Part shown: positions 1 to 10,930 of the stretch, piece after piece
Layout of the letters: each line of letters starts with the position of its first letter
Position numbering within the stretch: the stretch's first letter is position 1
NCBI GenBank assembly: GCA_946800325.1
Contig: OX326961.1
Coordinates: forward strand, 5,930,655 to 5,994,654
Length of the DNA stretch: 64,000 nt
Reading direction: 5' to 3'
DNA from: Luzula sylvatica
Lineage: Eukaryota > Streptophyta > Magnoliopsida > Poales > Juncaceae
The notes under the pieces: generated by a model
Told to the model about the DNA's origin: nothing
The model's database searches: none
The model's input: only the letters and a program-made list of their open reading frames with translations
Translations under genes and position numbers: made by a program

Positions 1-239
1 GTAACAATCATATTACACAACCCAGCACACAGTTTTCATATAAGGTGAATGCATATTAATTTAAGTAAACAAAATTTTAAAAGGGATGCATTCATATGGA
101 CTAAGTATTTGGGTGATACAACGTTTACCTATGGGTATCTCCATACCCATAACCTGCGAGGACTATCGTATTAGATAACTACACTCTACTCTCTTCTTCC
201 TCCTCTAGGTATCTCCATACCCATAGTCATCGCATGACA

Positions 240-630
240 GTCACGCGCGACTAGAGAGAGCGGTTTTGTAAACGGGTCCGCACGTTCCCGCTAGTGTTAA
301 TCATCATCAGGATTGGAACATTTCCAATACCTACGATCACATCTTTTCACAAAATTTCATGGATCAAATGAAATTTTCTGAGTATTGGCTAGAAGTGGTT
401 GTGACCTCGGCATTTTTGGCTTGTACTATTGCGTCTAACGCAATAAACAACCATAAATCCGATAACTCGTGACTACTAGAGTTTGGTCATGTATCCTTGA
501 TCCATACCACTTCCTTTTGCGATTAATAACCGCAATATACTCGCCACCGTAAATAGAATCATAAACTATTGGTCTTGTGGAACCTTTCCACATAACCGTG
601 TTTTCATTTAAGCAAAACATGTACACACTT
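240..630 (-). pseudogene. Copia RNase H relic and pol C-terminus
   Basis: A minus-strand stretch at 626-435 aligns with the copia RNase H segment: a WKGSTRP-like block followed by YGGEYIAV, corresponding to the family's W(K/R)S-K-Q and TEAEY motifs. The glutamate-tyrosine of the latter is kept. Further left, ADPFTKPLSL at about 249-282 and a nearby histidine/methionine-rich segment match the conserved end of copia pol. Stops and frame changes separate these blocks. RNase H would remove the RNA template during cDNA synthesis. Confidence 0.85.
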
Positions 631-1199
631 TGTGATCGAAAGTCGTGCTACATATTTGGACGTGCTTCATCTTTGGAAACTGTTGTTTGTTATAACTCTT
701 TATAACCAACACGTCCTCCACACCATTATAGATAATAAATCCTGAATTCTTTCGCAAAGTATTCAAGGATAAACTTCACCTCTATCAATACAAATCTCGA
801 TGGGTTTTAAATATACATAACTATTATGTATATATTTGTATAACCATTATACAATCACAAGAGTTAGTCTCATGTAATCGAATTACATTCAAACTCATGT
901 GATTCCCATGAATTTTATTGACGGTGAACTAGACGCTTTATTTGTATGACAGATAGCCACATACATATCATGACAGATATAATAGATCCTAACATCAAAT
1001 GTAAGGCATCATATTATTACTTTTCGCGCTGCTTGATGTCTCACATCGAGCCGTTGAAAATTTCTGCCATTCGACATTTCGATTTATCGCCTCCAAGGAG
1101 TTTACATGTTGAAAACCATTTTCAACAATATGTCGATATATGTGCTATAACATAGAACGAGAAACTTTTTAGATCTATCCTATAGATCTTCACGCTTAA

Positions 1200-1715
1200 T
1201 TCATAAGCGGTCTCGTCTAAATCCTTTGTCGTTACAAGAAATATAGCGCAGCTCCCACTAACCTTCATGTGTACACAAAGTTTCCATTCGTTTCGACAAT
1301 TTTATAACAGTTTATAATTTTGTCAAAACGAATATTCCAATTCCGAGAAGCTTTCTCTAATCCATCATATGGATCGTTAAAGCGTGCATATCTTATCCCC
1401 GATTCTTATGAATCGACAAAACCGTAAGGTTGTGTCAAGTACACATCCTTTCATAAAATTTCTGTCAAGAAATTCGGTTTTGACATCCATTTGGCCACAT
1501 CACATAGTCATAATACGCGACCATGGCAAGCAGAATTTCGAGAATGGGAAAGCATGGCAACAAGCGAAAACGTTTCTTCATAGTCCGACTATGAATTGCA
1601 TGAAACTTTTCGCAAAAAGCCTCGCTTTACATATATGCGTATTCCTATCCATGTCGGTTCTTCATCTTGAAAAACCCACTCACATTTCACGGGTCTAACC
1701 TAGAAAGTAATGAAA
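1200..1715 (-). pseudogene. Copia reverse transcriptase relic
   Basis: The minus strand from about 1715 keeps the copia RT order. A KCEWVF block is followed by DYEETFSLVAML (about 1550-1590), a WMSKPNFL remnant of the VKTAFLNG motif, DVYLTQPYGFVDS (about 1410-1450) and SRNWNIRFDKI (about 1325-1360). It then decays into stops near 1230. The YVDD catalytic motif that should follow cannot be found: that stretch has stops at about 1238 and 1223. Several frames are needed to read it. The motif order, not any open frame, supports this call. Confidence 0.85.
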
Positions 1716-2035
1716 TCAAGTTCTAAACTTGATAATTCACATGGATCGAATCTCAGACTTCATGACACCATGTCATGTGGAATCAACTTTTCATAGCATC
1801 CTTGTAGGATATCGAATCATCATATGATTGCAATCTATCATCATTAGCCACGATAAATCCGTATTTACCGGCTTATGATATAGCCTACTTGATCTACGAA
1901 AAATTCCTTTGTGTGTTCGACTTGCGTTCATCAACTCTTGATGAACCCATGTCAACTTTCATCGGTACAATGTTCATTTTTAAATCACGAACTCTTTCGT
2001 GATTTATTCTACTCCCACTAGCCCGCATAGAGAGA

Positions 2036-2890
2036 AATGGCACCAAGTTCCAAACTTGTGCGCATCTAGTCCTCCTCCAAGAAGGTATCTCTTCGAGCCA
2101 CGAAAATCTCATTTTCGTCGGGACGTTTTAACTAATACCCTTTAGTTTCCTTAAGGATAAACGAACAATTTCCAGATTTGGGATTGAGTTTAACCGAAAC
2201 AAATTTCGAAATACACTCACATCCTCAAATCTGTACAAGTGACAACTTCGGAACCATTCCGATCCATATTTCATATGGCGTCTTTTGTACCGATTAGAAG
2301 GTTTATGGTTCATATCTTATATGCAACCATTCTTTAGTGCCGCTGTCTCAAGGGCGTATCCCCAAAACATTTTTTTTTTTTGGGAGATCTTATTGACTCA
2401 TCATTTATTGAACCATGTCCAACATGCGTTCATTTCCTCTTTTCGGACACATCTCAATGTTCCGAATAAAGGCAATCGTGAAACGATTCCACAATCATAA
2501 ATGATCATTAATATTCATAACTCAAATATCGCCTCTTCGATCCTATCGAAAGGTTTAGCTCAAATACTCGCCTTCTCGATCCTATCGAAAAGCTTTGATT
2601 TTCTTGCTTAGTTGATTTCGTATTTCGTTTTTGAAACTCTTTGAATCTTTCAAAAGTCTCTGTTTCGGCACGCATTAAATAGATATTTTCATATCTACTT
2701 TAACCGTCCATAAACTTATCAAAATACCGATAGCCTCCTCTTGCCTCGGAACTTATCGGAACATCATATGTAAATATAATTTCCAATAATTCGCTGGATC
2801 TTTCTCCAATACTTTGGAGAATGATGCCATTTGTCGTTTTGCCTAATAAATAAGTATTGCATTAATCAATCAAATCTAATTCGAATGATT
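2036..2890 (-). pseudogene. Copia integrase relic
   Basis: Several short frames match plant copia integrase in order. A CLLGK-like remnant before the core is near 2850. EARGGYRYF is at about 2720-2750, followed by an SRYENIYLM-type stretch and an ETFERFKEFQ stretch near 2650. FWGYALETAA is at about 2338-2367. The post-integrase linker ends with an EIFVARRDTFLEED-like segment near 2070-2110. Integrase would insert the cDNA into the genome. Frame changes occur after 2600 and near 2500, a poly-T run at 2371-2381 interrupts the reading, and the catalytic DDE residues cannot all be placed, so it is dead. Confidence 0.75.
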
Positions 2891-3009
2891 CTAGCATTCC
2901 ATCACATGGAATCTAGATACGCGTATCTCGTTTATATGGCCAAGACGGCAATGCCAAAAGAAGCAATCAACTTCTAGGTTTAATCCTCCTCGGATTTCAC
3001 CATTCTTTG

Positions 3010-3600
3010 AGTCACTAGTTTGGACAACTCCTTGTCCGAACTTTCCATTTTGGAAAACATTTTCCCAAAATACCCTTAGACATACATTTCTTTCGATCCC
3101 GCTTTTGAATTACAAGGACATCCACGCATCTATATGCATTGGATTCCTCGGAAACTCTGAGCATCTCCAATTCAAATTTAAATCGCATCATATGCAATTT
3201 CGGGATCGACTTATCTATCGAATGCATATGATATTCGGTCACGAACATCAAATCTCGTACCATCAACACAAGAGTGTTAATCAAAGACCCATAAGGCGTC
3301 TCAAAATTAACCTACTCTTTGAGCCGCATTGAGTCATTCAACGCGCTCTAGCTCTTGAAACTATTTCATGAGCGTTGTGTTTTACTTTCATATACACCCG
3401 AATTCTCAAAACAATTTTGAGAAATTTGCGTCTATACATGCCACCACAAGGCACGTAATATTGTTCGATTCCTTCTTAAGTTTATCGAACCCGGCTTTCT
3501 CTAAAGCCAAAGCCTCGAGCCCCGAATCTACCATTTCCGTGTCCAACACGTTCCTTTAAGTCTAAGAACTATTCTTTGACTATCAAGGTTAATAACGGTA
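3010..3600 (-). pseudogene. Copia gag relic
   Basis: Reading leftward from about 3560, interrupted frames resemble the retrotransposon gag polyprotein domain of plant copia elements. One frame has a cysteine-alanine-isoleucine-aspartate block (CLVVACIDANFSKL) typical of the early capsid region. The longest open stretch (3284-3015) holds LEMLRVSEES and then VLVIQKRDRKK, matching the end of the capsid domain before the basic linker. A complete CCHC zinc knuckle is not visible. Gag would package element RNA. Stops in several places rule out function. Boundaries are approximate because I aligned it by eye from memory of the family. Confidence 0.65.
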
Positions 3601-4466
3601 ATTCCGACCCAAAAGCCATCTATCATATCGATCTAATCGATATATTTGGTGTTGCTTGAAAACATAATTCTAAACGGATGATGAAGATTAATTCCTAACC
3701 GTGCGTACTTAATCTATATGCTTATATGATAATTATATGATAGTGTTATTTTATCGAATCGATAACCCTCATACCGATACGGGACTCCAAGTCCATAACA
3801 CTCAAGATCCATATATCACGATCCTCCCATAAGTTGCTTTGGCAGACGAATGGGATCTCGCTATTTAGGTAGGATTATATCCAATCGCATCCAATGCGAC
3901 TCTTGAACCTTTATAGGATTTCGGTGATGAATCGTATCCAATACAATCCCAGTTCCGTGTGTGCATCCTATCTATGCCCCGAACTTCCAATCAAGTCGGC
4001 TTTGGCCTCAACCCTTACTGGCTAGAACGGTTAAGTCACAACCATACTCATCGTATCGTTCAAATAAACTACTAATAAGTCGGCTTTGGCCTTAACCCTT
4101 ATCAGTCCCTATTTAACGCTTGCCACCCCGTCGATGACTACAATAACCCATGTCGGCTTTGGCCTTAACCCATGTGAAACGTAGTACCGATCATAGTGGT
4201 TGTGAATATGGAAGGCATTTCCATGACTTAAATATTATGAGGGATCATGCCATTGCATGTTTCTAAATCCGTGACATAATCCAATTATATCACTATCACA
4301 AGATTTTCTATATGCATATGATTTTATTTGGGAGTCTAATTATTCTAAATAATTGTCTAATAATATGCTAGTATGATTGATGCCGATCAAATCGATATAA
4401 AGAACTCAAAATTCCAAGTTGTGTAGCCAAAGTTATCACGAAAACAAAATCAGCAACCAGAAACCA

Positions 4467-5004
4467 GTCCGTTGTAACGCAACATAGTCCGTTACAACGG
4501 ACCTCCAGTATACTTGGCACTCCGTTACAACGGAAGTCCAGTCCGTTACAACGCTATTTATTTCGGAGTTTGGCCAAATTTTGCCAGAAACATGTCCGTT
4601 ACAACGCAACCTAGGTCCGTTACAACGCTATTTTCTGCAAACTTTCGTCCAAATTTCCAGAGACCAGTCCGTTACAACGCAACATACAGTCCGTTACAAC
4701 AGACAAACTGTGTAGAGCTCCGTTACAACGGACCCAGTCCGTTACAACGGACTCCAATAGACACCCTAGGCATCCCCGCAACCTCGTATCAGATACAAGG
4801 TCCGTTACAACGGACTCCAAGTCCGTTACAACGGAATATGCAGTTTTCACGGTCCTCCTCACACCCCCGCATCCTATACAGGGTCCGTTACAACGGACAC
4901 CAAGTCCGTTATAACGGAATATGTGTTTTTTTCGAAAAAATCTCAATTTCCTATATCTGCTACAGTGTCCGTTGCGACGTACTGAGCAGTCCGTTATAAC
5001 GGAC
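4467..5004 (-). repeat. Array of paired palindromes, GTCCGTTACAACGG(AC), in the copia leader
   Basis: Sixteen copies of a palindromic motif (core TCCGTT-AC-AACGGA, some ending AACGC) start near 4467, 4487, 4520, 4541, 4594, 4615, 4667, 4689, 4718, 4737, 4800, 4821, 4883, 4904, 4967 and 4989. They form eight pairs with 19-22 bp between members and 51-84 bp between pair starts. The DNA between pairs is not conserved, so this is not an ordinary tandem repeat. In element orientation the array lies about 240-780 bp downstream of the PBS, in the transcribed leader. A related array is in the LTR at 35649-35951. Confidence 0.85.
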
Positions 5005-5245
5005 TATGCGATTTTTGAACTGCTGTTTTCGCTCGTTTCCAAAACGATCAATCATGAAACCTTTTCACGATTATTCCTAGATACTCTCAATCAACTATTG
5101 ATCGATCTCTAGCGAATTTCACTTGTGATTTTAATGGAATTTGACATTCTAAATATGTAACATCATGCAAACGGGTACGAACTTTGATAACCCGTGCGTA
5201 TATCTAATATACGACTATGATTCGACCCTCGAATCGATGGCGATC

Positions 5246-5257
5246 GCTCTGATACCA
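5246..5257 (-). other. Primer-binding site (tRNA-iMet type)
   Basis: The plus strand reads GCTCTGATACCA, so the element strand reads TGGTATCAGAGC, the usual plant PBS complementary to the 3' end of initiator methionine tRNA. It is separated from the LTR end by one base. Its position sets the element's orientation and identifies the adjacent LTR as 5'. Confidence 0.92.
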
Positions 5258-5258
5258 C

Positions 5259-6234
5259 TGTTGGGGAATATCCCCGGCCCCGGGCCCGCGCAGCGGATAT
5301 GTAGGCCCGGTCCGATTCCCCGATTCCCGAGATCACGCCACGACTTCGAGGGTACGATGCAAATAGAAGGTTAGATCCATACCAGTTCCAAATTGATGGA
5401 ACACGAAGGGTTGATCGCTGCCTCCTATTCCTTCGGTCACGTTGGTGACTTTACGCGCGTCCCATACCGTGCGTCCTTCACCGTTCGTTCCCGTTCTTCG
5501 ATCCTTCGGTTCGATCACAACGGAGAGCCCCAAGTGTTGCTCCTCCACACGTATCCACCTTGAGTCGGAAGACGCCGGACACGGATACACCTGCCTAGAC
5601 GATGTATCGGTGCACTTGCTTGATCTCGATCGATTCTCTATTAATCTCTCTTCGTGCCTTTTCACTCACAAAAGATCAAATCTGAATTTGCTCTTTTCTT
5701 GTGTCTTGGGCAGAATATTGCTTTGAATTACTTCTGAATTCCTTAGTGAAGATGAGAGAGAAAATCCTATTTATACCTAATAGGATAAGGATTAGCCAAA
5801 AGGCATGTATATCCAATATACACCCTTTCACACAGAAAACTGTATGAACCTGTTCAGTATTCTGTCCAGACGAAATTGATAAATTTCTCTGACAGAAAAT
5901 CAACCAACACGAAAGTTGTAGATAATCTTATTATCTACACAACCCAATTTGGCCCAGCCCAATTGGAGTTCGTATGCAAAAGTTATGACTGTTTTACTAA
6001 CTGTATGTCATACTGTTGCACCCTTTCGGTATTTCACAGAAACGACACTTATACTTCGTTCATATGAAATATATTTCTACATGAAGGTTATAGATAATCT
6101 AATTATCTATCTTACCCAATTTGAACCATTCAAATCGGATTTTCCTACTGAAAGATATGGCTACGAATGTACGACTACATTCGTTTATCCTTGTGTACAC
6201 TTTTACCGTTGATCCTGAAACTGTATTTCCTTCA
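5259..6234 (-). repeat. 5' LTR of the copia element
   Basis: On the minus strand the LTR begins TGAAGGAAATACAG and ends CCCCAACA, so it has TG...CA ends. Both ends recur in the solo LTR at 27588-28621, and long stretches align with it (for example the region around 6080-6180 against 27630-27720, inverted). The sequence just outside the outer end at 6235 is AT-rich host DNA. The PBS lies directly inside the inner end, which fixes this as the 5' LTR. A TATA box at 5766-5777 marks the likely transcription start region. Confidence 0.9.
5766..5777 (-). promoter_or_regulatory. LTR TATA box
   Basis: The minus strand reads GGTATAAATAGG within the LTR. The same TATAAATAGG string occurs at the matching place in the solo LTR (28047-28056), so it is conserved between copies and is the probable core promoter at the U3/R boundary. 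Activity is inferred, not shown. Confidence 0.6.
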
Positions 6235-7404
6235 AATTTATATGGATATAATTATTATAAAATAATTATTTTATTATTATATTATAATTATTATTATATA
6301 TTATTACAATAATTATTTCCCTATTAAATATACATGTAATATATTATTATACTATACAATACTAATATTATAATTATATTATAATAATTTTATTCATATA
6401 ATACATTATTATAATAACACTAAATGTATTGTTATATTATTATAAAATTATGTTTTATTGATATAATGATATTTTTATAGTAATAAATATATTATATTAT
6501 GATTATATAATTTTATTATCAATAAAACAAAGAGTGCCAAAGTAGAGCAAAACATTTTAAGACAACATAATATAATATAATGTCATATTATATAAGAAAA
6601 ATGAATTGGAAAGATGTGGATTTTTTTTTAAGAATTATATAAGAAAGATTTATTTTTGACAAGCCACTAAAAATGAATTAACAAAGAATGATCCGACAAC
6701 AAAAAAAACAAATATTAACAAAACCATCAGTAGCGAATAAATGTATTTTGAACTTAGTAGTTTTATTTATTTTCTCCAAACTAAAAATTCAGAAATCCGA
6801 AATTACAAAACTATTACCCACAATCAAGCCAACATAGCTGTAAATATACAATTTTTTTTTAAAGAAACTCCTAAATTCAAATAAAATAAAAAGTAATTAA
6901 GCATCCACAATTACAAATCTTATATCTCTTTCCATCTCATCTCATAAACTGTAACGAGATGAAGTCTGTCTCCCCCACCCATTTTAACCATCCCTGTCAA
7001 GTATCAACAAAGCAACTATTCTGATTTGATTTACAAATTAATTATCAACACCCTTCTTATTGCTACTAAACCCAATTACTTCCAAAGATTAATGAAATTG
7101 AAGAGGGAAAACATCAAATTCATGAAAATCTAACAAATATAAGAAAAAATTGAAATTATTCATCTCTTTGAGATAGCACATTCACAACTTAAAAGTTTCA
7201 ACCACCAGTAAACACCCTAAAATCTATTAAAAAAGAAATTAAGATTGAAAAATTAAAATTAATCACTTTCATTAGGAAATTTGATAATATTATATTTCCA
7301 CAGAAATATCATTTAAGAAAGAAGATTTCCATTAATGAGATGTGTTTTCAAGAACAAACACACACATGGGAGCAGGGGAGAGGGAAGCTCGATCTGAGAG
7401 ATCG

Positions 7405-7442
<38 letters not shown>

Positions 7443-7935
7443 GGAAAGAGCGTTAGCCGTCATTCCTAAAGAAGAACAATGAAGAAATCCGTTAAAGAGA
7501 AAGATGAAAGAGAAATAATAAAAAAAAGGCAAGAGAAAGAGCTACACGCAACTTTCCTGAAAAAATGAGCCATTTTGGTCAGTTTTTATTTGCTCAAAAA
7601 TTGTATACAAAACCCCTAGAAAATCCTAACCTAAACCGATTCTTGTACTTCCTAAAATAGATCCAAACAAGCTTTTAGTAATAACCCGGTATATATTTCC
7701 CAACCTAAGTAATACTTCAACTTCCTTACCATCCAAACAAGGAATACAATTTAGGGGTTCGGCTGACCTATTTAGGCAGTATGGATTTGAATTCTAAAAC
7801 TTTCAAAACATAATATGTGGGCTAATTTATGTGTTTTTAATATAAAATTTTATTTTCTATATTATTTCATAATAATTTACTTTTGTGCTCGAGTATTTTT
7901 TAAAACAAAAAATCAACACATAACTTTATTGATAA
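6235..7935. other. AT-rich intergenic DNA with low-complexity tracts
   Basis: No gene or transposon end is supported here. 6240-6530 is nearly pure A/T with runs of TTA/TAT. 7404-7436 is a GA dinucleotide repeat next to a GATC-rich short stretch. The small minus-strand frame at 7532-7332 is mostly the translation of that GA repeat and should not be taken as a gene. Confidence 0.6.
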
Positions 7936-7946
7936 CTAGCTTTATC

Positions 7947-7964
7947 CCCGCGCAATTGCGCGGG
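7947..7964 (-). terminator. Helitron 3' subterminal hairpin
   Basis: CCCGCGCAATTGCGCGGG is a perfect palindrome that stands out in very AT-rich DNA. It lies 7 nt before the CTAG end, the usual position of the Helitron replication terminator hairpin. This is a transposition terminator, not a transcription terminator. Confidence 0.8.
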
Positions 7965-8213
7965 ATTTTTTTATATAATTATTTAAATATAATTAACGCG
8001 TGTGCGAATTAACGCGCATGCGTTGTAAATAAATTAATCTAATCATGACATATTTGCAAATATCATGATGTCAATAGATGCATAAGGTTCATGAAATTAG
8101 TCTATCACGGATATTATTTTCTAATATAATTTGTATAAATAGCATTTGTTCAGGTGCTTCTAAAATCGATTAATATAATCAGGACATATTCGCAAATTTT
8201 AATATGTATGTAA

Positions 8214-8726
8214 AATAGGAAAAAAAAGACCAAATGTAAAAAACGACCAAAATGTAAAATAAGAAAAAAGGATCAAAATGTAAAAAAGGACAGAAATGTA
8301 AATTAAAAAGGACCAAGATGTAAATAAAAAGGACCAAAATGTAAATTAAAACTAAAAAGGACCAAAATGAAAATAAAAGGACCAAAATGTAAATTAAAAT
8401 GTAAAAAAGGACCGAAATGTAAATAAAAAAGAACCAAAATGTAAATAAAAATTACAAAAATGTAAATAAAAATTACAAAAATGTAAATTAAAACTAAAAA
8501 GTTCCAAAATGTAAATAAAAAGGACCACAATGTAAATTAATAAATGTAAAAAAGAACCTAAATATAAAAAAAAGGACCAAAATGTAAATAAAAAGGATCA
8601 AAATGTAAATTAAAACTAAAAGGACCAAAATGTAAATAAAAAGGACCAAAATGTAAAAAAGGATCAAAATGTAAATTAAAAGGACCAAAATGTAAATAAA
8701 AAGGACCAAATGTAAATTAAAAAAAA
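8214..8726. repeat. About 21-bp minisatellite inside the Helitron
   Basis: Repeats of AAAAAGGACCAAAATGTAAAT and length variants fill about 510 bp (roughly 24 units). Many units are shortened or extended by a few A residues or by an AATTAAAACT insert. Open minus-strand frames rich in Phe, Ile, Leu and Tyr across this stretch are artefacts of the repeat. Confidence 0.9.
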
Positions 8727-8829
8727 TATTTTTCTTACAAAAAGGTCCCTAGTGACGTGGAGGCTTAGAATTGCAAGAATTTTTTCTACTTTATACATAA
8801 GATTAAATATGATTTAAGTTGGGATCTTC

Positions 8830-9090
8830 AAACGGATCGGTTTAATCGAGATACGAACCCAACCTGTCGAATTCGATTAATTTCGTACGATTTTCGATTA
8901 TTTTGGTTCAGTTCGGTTGAAAGTGGTATTGTTCGGTGTATTCGATCGAACTGAACCGATTGAATTCGATTTATTGATTTTGATTCATTTGATCCGGTCA
9001 ATTGAAAAATAATATTGTTCGATTTATTCGGTTCAGTTCGGTTTTTAAATCGGCTTGGTCTTATTCAGTTCGGTTTGAAACGATCCACCA
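8830..9090. repeat. Degenerate CGGTT/TTCGGT-rich stretch
   Basis: About 260 bp of loosely repeated GGTTCAGTTCGGTT, TCGATTTATT and ATTCGATT words in both orientations (for example TTCAGTTCGGTTGAAAG, TCGAACTGAACCGATT). The pattern is familiar from dispersed plant repeats, but I can assign no class, ends or TSD. It lies just outside the proposed Helitron 5' end. Confidence 0.5.
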
Positions 9091-9216
9091 GATGAACACT
9101 CATAATAATAATAATAATAAAATATTAATATGTAATTAAAAATGTATTTAAAAATTATTAATAATAATAATAAAAAAACAATGCATAATTAAAAATGTAG
9201 AAATTAATAACAACAA

Positions 9217-9218
<2 letters not shown>

Positions 9219-9298
<80 letters not shown>
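9219..9298. repeat. (TAA)n microsatellite
   Basis: About 27 uninterrupted ATA/TAA trinucleotides, flanked on both sides by shorter degenerate (AAT)n tracts from 9100 to 9310. 9340-9435 then carries four imperfect ATGATTATAGTATTTTAAT units. Confidence 0.95.
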
Positions 9299-9302
<4 letters not shown>

Positions 9303-9439
9303 TAATAACAATTAGAAATTAAATTATTCGTATGATTTATTTACGTGATATGATTATAGTATTTTAATATGATTAAGAAATAATTATAGTATTTTAATAT
9401 GATTATAGTATTTTAATATGATCATAGTATTTTAATAAT

Positions 9440-10009
9440 AATTTACCAACCCCTTATTTTGGACCCATCTTTATGCAATCTCCTCATGCCACCTCATCAC
9501 AACTCATGCCATATCATCACAATTATTTCAACCAGTAGATTAGGATATGTGGCAACATATGGACCACAGATTAACCTTTGATTTTGTGTGATTGTGTTTT
9601 ATTTGTAGATATTTATGTGTCCCTTATTTTACACATAATTTTAAGCAATTTTAGAAACCCACATCACCTTATACTGATGACATGTCAAAATATTATTTGT
9701 TAGGTTCATGTTGGACCAGTTGTATTTGATTTTGAAAATTTTCACAATATGTTACATGATCAATTGTGAATACAAATAGAATGTTAAGAGTTTAAATATC
9801 CAACATTAATAAATTAATATATAATATCATAAATCATACATCAAATATTGTTACTATTTTCACAAAATCAAAGGTTAATCTATGGTCCATATGTTGCCAC
9901 ATATCCAAATCTAATGGTTGAAATAATTGTGATGATATGGCATGAGTTGTGATGATGTGGCATGAGGAGATTGCATAAAGATGGGTCCAAAATAAGGGGT
10001 TGGTAAATT
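9440..10009. repeat. Inverted repeat with 149-bp arms (fold-back element)
   Basis: Left arm 9440-9588 and right arm 9861-10009 are inverted copies differing at only a few bases. The arms run from ACCAACCCCTTATTTTGG to AACCTTTGATTTTGTG in opposite directions. The loop (9589-9860) is non-coding. A 4-bp AATT flanks both ends but is too short and AT-rich to prove a TSD. The arms contain TGCCAC and CTCATCAC words common in plant Helitron and MULE termini. The class is undecided. Confidence 0.7.
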
Positions 10010-10268
10010 TGTAGATATTTATGTGTCTCTTATTTTACACATAATTTTAAGCAATTTTAGAAAGCCACATCACCTTACACTGATGACATGTCAAAATATT
10101 ATTTGTTAGGTTCATGTTGGACCAGTTGTATTTGATTTTGAAAATTTTCACAATATGTTACATGATCAATTGTGAATACAAATAGAATGTGAAGAGTTTA
10201 AATATCCAACATTAATAAATTAATATATAATATCATAAAACATACATCAAATATTGTTACTATTTTCA
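9601..10268. repeat. Direct repeat pair interleaved with the inverted repeat (262 bp, offset 406)
   Basis: 9601-9862 and 10007-10268 are near-identical direct copies at an exact 406-bp offset, checked at both ends. The first copy is the loop of the inverted repeat and the second lies outside the right arm. The order is arm, X, inverted arm, X, which one simple insertion does not explain. Confidence 0.85.
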
Positions 10269-10930
10269 TAATATAATTTAAAAAAATTAAGAAATATATT
10301 CGCTTGAATTTTATCTTTATTTTGAGATCCATATTATCATATATTTAATATTTTTCTCTAACTTAAAATTATGAAAATAATTATGTAAAAAAAGATATAA
10401 AAATAAATCTAATTACATTAAAGACTTGCAAGCCTAAGTTTTATTATTTTTAAAACTATAATTGAAAAGAATTGCACATACTACTAAGTATGTTATTATC
10501 CCGTATTCAATATTTTTCTCTAACTTAAAATTATGAAAATAATTATGTAAAAAAAGATATAAAAATAAATCAATATATAATATCATACATCAAATATTGT
10601 TACTATTTTCATAATATAATTTAAAAAAATTAAGAAATATATTCGCTTGAATTTTATCTTTATTTTGAGATTCATATTATCATATATTTAATATTTTTCT
10701 CTAACTTAAAATTATGAAAATAATTATGTAAAAAAAGATATAAAAATAAATATAATTACATTAATGACTTGTAAACCTAAGTATTACTATTTTTAAAACT
10801 ATAACTGAAAACAATTTCACACACTACTAAATATGTTATTATCACATATTCAATATTTTTCTCTAACTTAAAATTATGAAAACAATTATGTAAAAAAAGA
10901 TATAAAAATAAATATAATTACATTAATGAT
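10226..10930. repeat. 343-bp tandem duplication with a smaller internal repeat
   Basis: The segment starting CATAATATAATTTAAAAAAA at 10267 recurs at 10610 (offset 343). Each unit itself contains two copies of a ~75-bp segment starting near 10344, 10506, 10687 and 10849 (AATATTTTTCTCTAACTTAA). It is AT-rich and non-coding, and probably forms the body of the Helitron that ends at 11508. Confidence 0.85.

Larger units (their letters stand above)
1..6234 (-). mobile_element. Ty1/copia LTR retrotransposon, partial and decayed (5' LTR plus internal region)
   Basis: The element reads right to left. A 976-bp 5' LTR (5259-6234) is followed, in element orientation, by a one-base spacer, a tRNA-iMet-type primer-binding site, a long leader with a palindrome array, and a relic of gag, integrase, reverse transcriptase and RNase H in copia order (INT before RT). 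The element continues past position 1, so its 3' LTR, polypurine tract and 3' TSD cannot be seen. All coding segments are interrupted by stops and frame changes, so it cannot move on its own. The LTR is homologous to those at 27588-28621 and 35529-36561, which makes this a family with at least three insertions in 36 kb. Domain order and PBS are seen; family assignment rests on conserved copia protein motifs. Confidence 0.9.
7936..8802 (-). mobile_element. Non-autonomous Helitron, 867 bp
   Basis: On the minus strand the 3' end is a perfect 18-nt palindrome CCCGCGCAATTGCGCGGG (7947-7964), then GATAAAG and CTAG at 7939-7936, followed by host T. This is the Helitron hairpin-plus-CTRR terminus. 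The proposed 5' end is TCTTATGTATAAAGTAG at 8802 leftward, preceded by A, so the insertion lies between A and T as Helitrons require and there is no TSD. The body has no Rep/helicase coding sequence and is largely a 21-bp minisatellite. The 3' end is strong; the 5' end is inferred from the TC start, the A/T target and its resemblance to plant Helitron starts. Confidence 0.72.

Noticed and set aside
4514..4999. 161-codon plus-strand frame rich in VRYN/LQRT repeats
   Set aside because: It reads through the palindrome array on the antisense strand of the copia leader; its repeats are the GTCCGTTACAACGG motif, and the opposite strand is open for the same reason.
8179..8709. Three overlapping hydrophobic frames that look like membrane proteins
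   Set aside because: They are reverse translations of the 21-bp minisatellite inside the Helitron; hydrophobicity comes from AT-rich codons.
9440..10009. Mutator or hAT MITE
   Set aside because: The arms are clear but no 8- or 9-bp TSD was found; only a 4-bp AATT flanks it, which is not informative in this AT-rich DNA.
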